Origin: an uncultured Acidobacteriia bacterium
Lineage (GTDB): Bacteria > Acidobacteriota > Terriglobia > Bryobacterales > Bryobacteraceae
Direction of reading: 5' to 3'
Assembly: GCA_903881085.1 (NCBI GenBank)
Contig: CAIRSA010000575.1
Location: forward strand, 1-52,776
Length of the DNA: 52,776 nt
The position numbers and the translations under genes were made by a program. Each line of letters opens with the position of its first letter. Position 1 is the first letter of the stretch. The notes under the pieces are model-generated. The model was not told the DNA's origin. It made no database searches and worked only from the letters and a program-made list of their open reading frames with translations. This document shows, piece by piece, positions 50,011-52,776 of this stretch.

Positions 50011-50892
50011 ATGGATGGAGTAATCGTAGTAGACAAGCCCATGGGCTGGACCTCGCACGACGTTGTGGCCAAGATGCGGCGGCTGGCGAACACAAAAAAG
50101 ATCGGGCATTTAGGCACTCTCGACCCCATGGCTACAGGTGTGTTGCCCCTGGTAATCGGCCGTGCGACTCGCCTCGCGCAATTTTTCCGGTTAAGTGAAA
50201 AATCTTATGAAGGCGTAATCCGTTTCGGATACTCCACCGACAGTTACGACGCGACAGGCGAACCCACCTCCCCGATTAACGAAGTGAGCCCGGCCGCGGA
50301 TGTTTTACTTGCCGCGATGGAGAGCTTTCGCGGACCGATTGAGCAAGTTCCACCGGCCGTCAGTGCGAAAAAGATCGGCGGCGTTCCGGCCTACGAACTG
50401 GCGCGCAAGAAGAAGCCGGTAAACCTGGCGGCGGTCAACGTCACCATCCACTCCCTGGAACTGTTGGGCCTGGAAGGCTGTGAGGCGCGCGTCAGTGTGC
50501 GCTGTTCCTCCGGCACCTATCTGCGCAGCATCGCTCACGACCTTGGGCAGGCGCTGGGATGCGGGGCTCATCTATGCGCGCTGCGGCGAACGTCCTCTGG
50601 ACCGTTCCTGCTTGAGCAGGCCCGGACCCTGGAACAATTGGCCGCGCTATCGGCGGAAGGGCGCATCGGCGAAGCCCTGATTCCAGCCTCGGAACTGCTG
50701 CCTGAATTTCCGGCACAGCCCGTTGATTCCATCACCGAAGCGCAGATCCGCCAGGGTCGTGACTTTCGCGTGAATCCGTTTCGCCCGTTACAAGGATCAC
50801 AGTTTGTCCGCGCCATTTCCGAAGAAGGCGCGCTGATTGCAATTGGGGAGGCCGTTTTGCCGTATGTCTACCACCCTGTGCTCGTATTGTGA
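50011..50892 (+). CDS. truB: tRNA pseudouridine-55 synthase TruB
   Basis: A 293-residue TruB. The N-terminus MDGVIVVDKPMGWTSHDVVAK and the catalytic motif GHLGTLDPMATGVLPL, with the active-site aspartate, are diagnostic. The mid-domain block KSYEGVIRFGYSTDSYDATGE and RCSSGTYLRSIAHDLGQ are also present. It makes pseudouridine at position 55 in the T loop of tRNAs. In many bacteria truB follows rbfA; here it stands alone after a repeat element. Confidence 0.97.
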   Translation: MDGVIVVDKPMGWTSHDVVAKMRRLANTKKIGHLGTLDPMATGVLPLVIGRATRLAQFFRLSEKSYEGVIRFGYSTDSYDATGEPTSPINEVSPAADVLLAAMESFRGPIEQVPPAVSAKKIGGVPAYELARKKKPVNLAAVNVTIHSLELLGLEGCEARVSVRCSSGTYLRSIAHDLGQALGCGAHLCALRRTSSGPFLLEQARTLEQLAALSAEGRIGEALIPASELLPEFPAQPVDSITEAQIRQGRDFRVNPFRPLQGSQFVRAISEEGALIAIGEAVLPYVYHPVLVL

Positions 50893-50953
50893 AGAGACTT
50901 TAATCTGTGATTTGAGTATCGTTTTGACTGGCTAATGAGTCTTATTGGAATAT

Positions 50954-51268
50954 ATGGTGTTGTGCGCTTTATTTTTGTTTCTGGCGGCAGGCGATGTGTC
51001 TGCCCTGCGGCAAGAAATCCCCAAGCCAGCGGAAAACGAAGTGAAGCTGGCGTTTTTCTCCGGGACCGTCACTGAATTCAGCGAGACCAAGCTGACCGTA
51101 CTGCGCGAAGTGATGGACCGCGATCCGGAAGAACGCACGTTCGTCATCAACGCCGAAACCAAGATCGAAGGAACACTGAAGAGCAAAGTTAGGGTAACGG
51201 TGGGCTATGCCGAAGAAGAGCAAGCCCACGTTGCCGTGCGGATTATCGTGCGTGCGGAAACGAAGTAA
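50954..51268 (+). CDS. small secreted protein of unknown function
   Basis: A 104-residue protein with a short signal peptide (MVLCALFLFLAAGDVSA). The mature part is a predicted small beta-barrel: FFSGTVTEFSETKLTVLRE, RTFVINAETKIEG, KVRVTVGYAEEEQAHVAVRIIV. This pattern resembles DUF5666-like OB-fold domains, which is only a suggestion. TTG 50945 is an alternative start. It ends five bases before the convergent glmU gene. Confidence 0.7.
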   Translation: MVLCALFLFLAAGDVSALRQEIPKPAENEVKLAFFSGTVTEFSETKLTVLREVMDRDPEERTFVINAETKIEGTLKSKVRVTVGYAEEEQAHVAVRIIVRAETK

Positions 51269-51273
51269 GGGCC

Positions 51274-52656
51274 TCAGCCCTTCGCCTCTTTCGCTTTGAC
51301 CCAGCCTTCTTTCACCACCTGATGCGCCCGGCCTATGGCCAACGCGCCTTCGGGCACCGGCTTGGTAATTACCGAGGCGGCGCCAATATAACTTCCAGCC
51401 CCAATCTGAATCGGGGCAACCAACGTGGAATTGCTGCCAATAAACGCCCCATCGCCAATTTGTGTCTGGTGTTTCTTCTTGCCGTCGTAGTTGCAGGTAA
51501 TGGTACCGGCGCCGATGTTGACCTTCGATCCAATTACCGAATCGCCCAGATACGCCAGATGGTTCGCCTTGGCGCCCTTGCCCATGCGCGTCTTCTTCAG
51601 TTCCACGAAGTTGCCGACGTGCGCGCCTGAGCTGACGTGATTATCCAGACGCAGACGAGCGAACGGGCCAACCACGGCGCCAGATTCCACAACCGACGTT
51701 CCAATCACGGTGTAAGAGCCGACCTCCACGTTGTCCTCAATGCGCGAGCTCTCAATAATGGTGTACGATCCAATGCGGCAGTCCTCGCCGATCACCGTGG
51801 ACCCCAAAATCTGCGTGAACGGTCCCACTATCGTGTCGCGCCCGATCTTCACCTGCGCGTCGATCGTCACAGTCTCCGGCCGTTCGATCGTCACGCCTTC
51901 GAGCATCAGCCGGTGCACAGTGCGATTACGCAAGATGCGGTCTGCCTGAGCCAGTTCCACGCGGGTGTTGATGCCCAGAAGTTCTTCTTCGGAGGCCAGC
52001 TGCATCGGAGCCACTTTGTAGCCTGCGCGGCGGAAGATCTCTACGATATCGGTCAGATAATATTCGCCGGCCGGGTTGTTGGTGCCGATTTCATCGATGT
52101 GCTTCCATAGCAGCGCGGAGTCAAAACAATAAATGCCGGAATTGATTTCGCGCACTGCAGCTTGTTCCGCGGTTGCCGCCTTCTGTTCCACGATCGCGGC
52201 GACGTTTCCATCGCCGTCGCGAATGATGCGGCCATAGCCATAAGGGTTTTCTAGCACGGTGGTCAGTACCGTGGCCGCCGCGCCAGATGCGGCATGCTTG
52301 CTGATCAGCTCTTCCAAAGTGGAGGCATAGATCAGCGGTGTATCGCCGTAAAGCACCACCAGCAGGCCGTTCTTCGGCACGCTTTCGCGGCAGCACAGCA
52401 GCGCGTGTCCCGTGCCTTTCTGTTCGGTTTGAACGGCATACTTCACACCTGTGTGAGCCGTGAGTTCCTGCACGCGGGCTGATTGATGTCCGGTGACGAC
52501 AACCATGTTTTCCTTGGGCGCGATGGATGCCGCTGAAGTGATCACCTGTTCCACCAGCGTCATGCCGCCGGCGCGATGCAGCACTTTGGCCATCTTCGAC
52601 TTCATGCGCGTGCCCAGGCCTGCGGCCAGAATCACGACGCTAACTGAGGATTGCAT
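51274..52656 (-). CDS. glmU: bifunctional GlmU (GlcNAc-1-P uridyltransferase / GlcN-1-P acetyltransferase)
   Basis: A 460-residue GlmU that makes UDP-N-acetylglucosamine for peptidoglycan and lipopolysaccharide. The N-terminal pyrophosphorylase has VVILAAGLGTRMKSKMAKVLH, and LYGDTPL and EINSGIYCF later. From about residue 250 the left-handed beta-helix of hexapeptide repeats follows, with the acetyltransferase block VGNFVELKKTRMGKGAKANHLAYLGD and IGAGTITCNYDGKKKHQT. Full length and intact. Its ATG directly follows the stop codon of the next upstream leftward gene, so the two are cotranscribed. Confidence 0.97.
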   Translation of the reverse strand: MQSSVSVVILAAGLGTRMKSKMAKVLHRAGGMTLVEQVITSAASIAPKENMVVVTGHQSARVQELTAHTGVKYAVQTEQKGTGHALLCCRESVPKNGLLVVLYGDTPLIYASTLEELISKHAASGAAATVLTTVLENPYGYGRIIRDGDGNVAAIVEQKAATAEQAAVREINSGIYCFDSALLWKHIDEIGTNNPAGEYYLTDIVEIFRRAGYKVAPMQLASEEELLGINTRVELAQADRILRNRTVHRLMLEGVTIERPETVTIDAQVKIGRDTIVGPFTQILGSTVIGEDCRIGSYTIIESSRIEDNVEVGSYTVIGTSVVESGAVVGPFARLRLDNHVSSGAHVGNFVELKKTRMGKGAKANHLAYLGDSVIGSKVNIGAGTITCNYDGKKKHQTQIGDGAFIGSNSTLVAPIQIGAGSYIGAASVITKPVPEGALAIGRAHQVVKEGWVKAKEAKG

Positions 52657-52776
52657 TTACTTTGGAGTCTCCATATTTTCTTCGAGCAATTTTCGTTTCC
52701 GGCCATGGCGGGCCAGTTTCAGCGCGATGGAAGCCACAAGCTGCGGTTTGTGGCGGGCCTTATCGCCTTCCGCCAA
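52657..52776 (-). CDS. 3' end of a leftward gene, product unrecognised
   Basis: A frame open from the right edge to TAA at 52659-52657 encodes the last 39 residues of a protein, ending KLLEENMETPK. The tail is strongly basic (KARHKPQLVASIALKLARHGRKRK), suggesting nucleic acid or membrane contact. The stop abuts the glmU start codon, consistent with an operon. The rest of the gene is outside the window. Confidence 0.55.
   Translation of the reverse strand: MAEGDKARHKPQLVASIALKLARHGRKRKLLEENMETPK

Overview
The window reads as a chromosomal segment of an Acidobacteriota bacterium, probably Bryobacterales (the Candidatus Solibacter/Bryobacter/Paludibaculum group). This is an inference from gene content: a DUF1501 plus DUF1549/DUF1553 pair with a planctomycete-type CxxCH domain, Tat-type sulfatase and GMC oxidoreductase genes, an ankyrin protein with CxxCH and cyclase-like repeats, many Uma2, ECF and TPR genes, and short palindromic interspersed repeats. 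No rRNA, insertion sequence, CRISPR array or prophage was recognised.

Layout. 1-5.4 kb: a leftward operon of a two-domain cyclophilin, a DUF1549/1553 cytochrome-like protein and a DUF1501 protein. 5.5-8.9 kb: a rightward periplasmic oxidation/hydrolysis operon (GMC oxidoreductase, gluconate dehydrogenase subunit 3-like protein, sulfatase). 9.0-16.6 kb: an accessory stretch with an OLD/RloC-like ATPase plus DUF4276 pair (candidate defence module), a secreted PQQ-type sugar dehydrogenase, a MazEF pair, a large TPR membrane protein and a zinc-ribbon membrane protein gene broken by an in-frame amber codon. 16.6-19.4 kb: a leftward operon that begins with a 43-codon RiPP-like peptide gene and continues with a GRDP-like protein and an ankyrin/CxxCH/cyclase-fold fusion. 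19.5-24.0 kb: housekeeping genes (cytidylate-kinase-like/nuclease-like protein, hpt) and the vitamin B6 genes pdxR-pdxS-pdxT with a striking inverted repeat ahead of pdxR. 24.0-29.1 kb: tandem Uma2 paralogues, an ArsC-like phosphatase, tRNA-Leu(CAG), an ArsR/AHSA1 pair, and a DoxX/ECF41 sigma operon preceded by an exact ECF41 promoter motif. 29.0-34.7 kb: a nitric-oxide sensing operon (H-NOX plus a 1369-residue HNOBA/PAS/GAF hybrid kinase) next to a MITE-like palindromic element. 34.8-38.3 kb: DsbA-like and M28-PDZ secreted proteins and a protein of unknown function.

38.2-48.2 kb holds the most interesting system. A lipoate-ligase-like gene is divergent from a tightly overlapped nine-gene operon: DndA/IscS-type cysteine desulfurase, GcvH-like lipoyl carrier, COG0523 GTPase, a free-standing HdrA N-terminus-like protein, a ferredoxin-type protein, a radical SAM enzyme, a DUF116-polyprenyl synthase fusion, a prenyltransferase-fold repeat protein, and a class II terpene cyclase with a DxDD motif. 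This combines sHdr/lipoyl-style sulfur or redox chemistry with isoprenoid chain building and cyclisation. I know of no described pathway with this combination, and the product is unknown.

48.2-52.8 kb: an ABC-F ATPase of the YbiT type, truB, a small secreted protein, glmU, and the 3' end of one more leftward gene.
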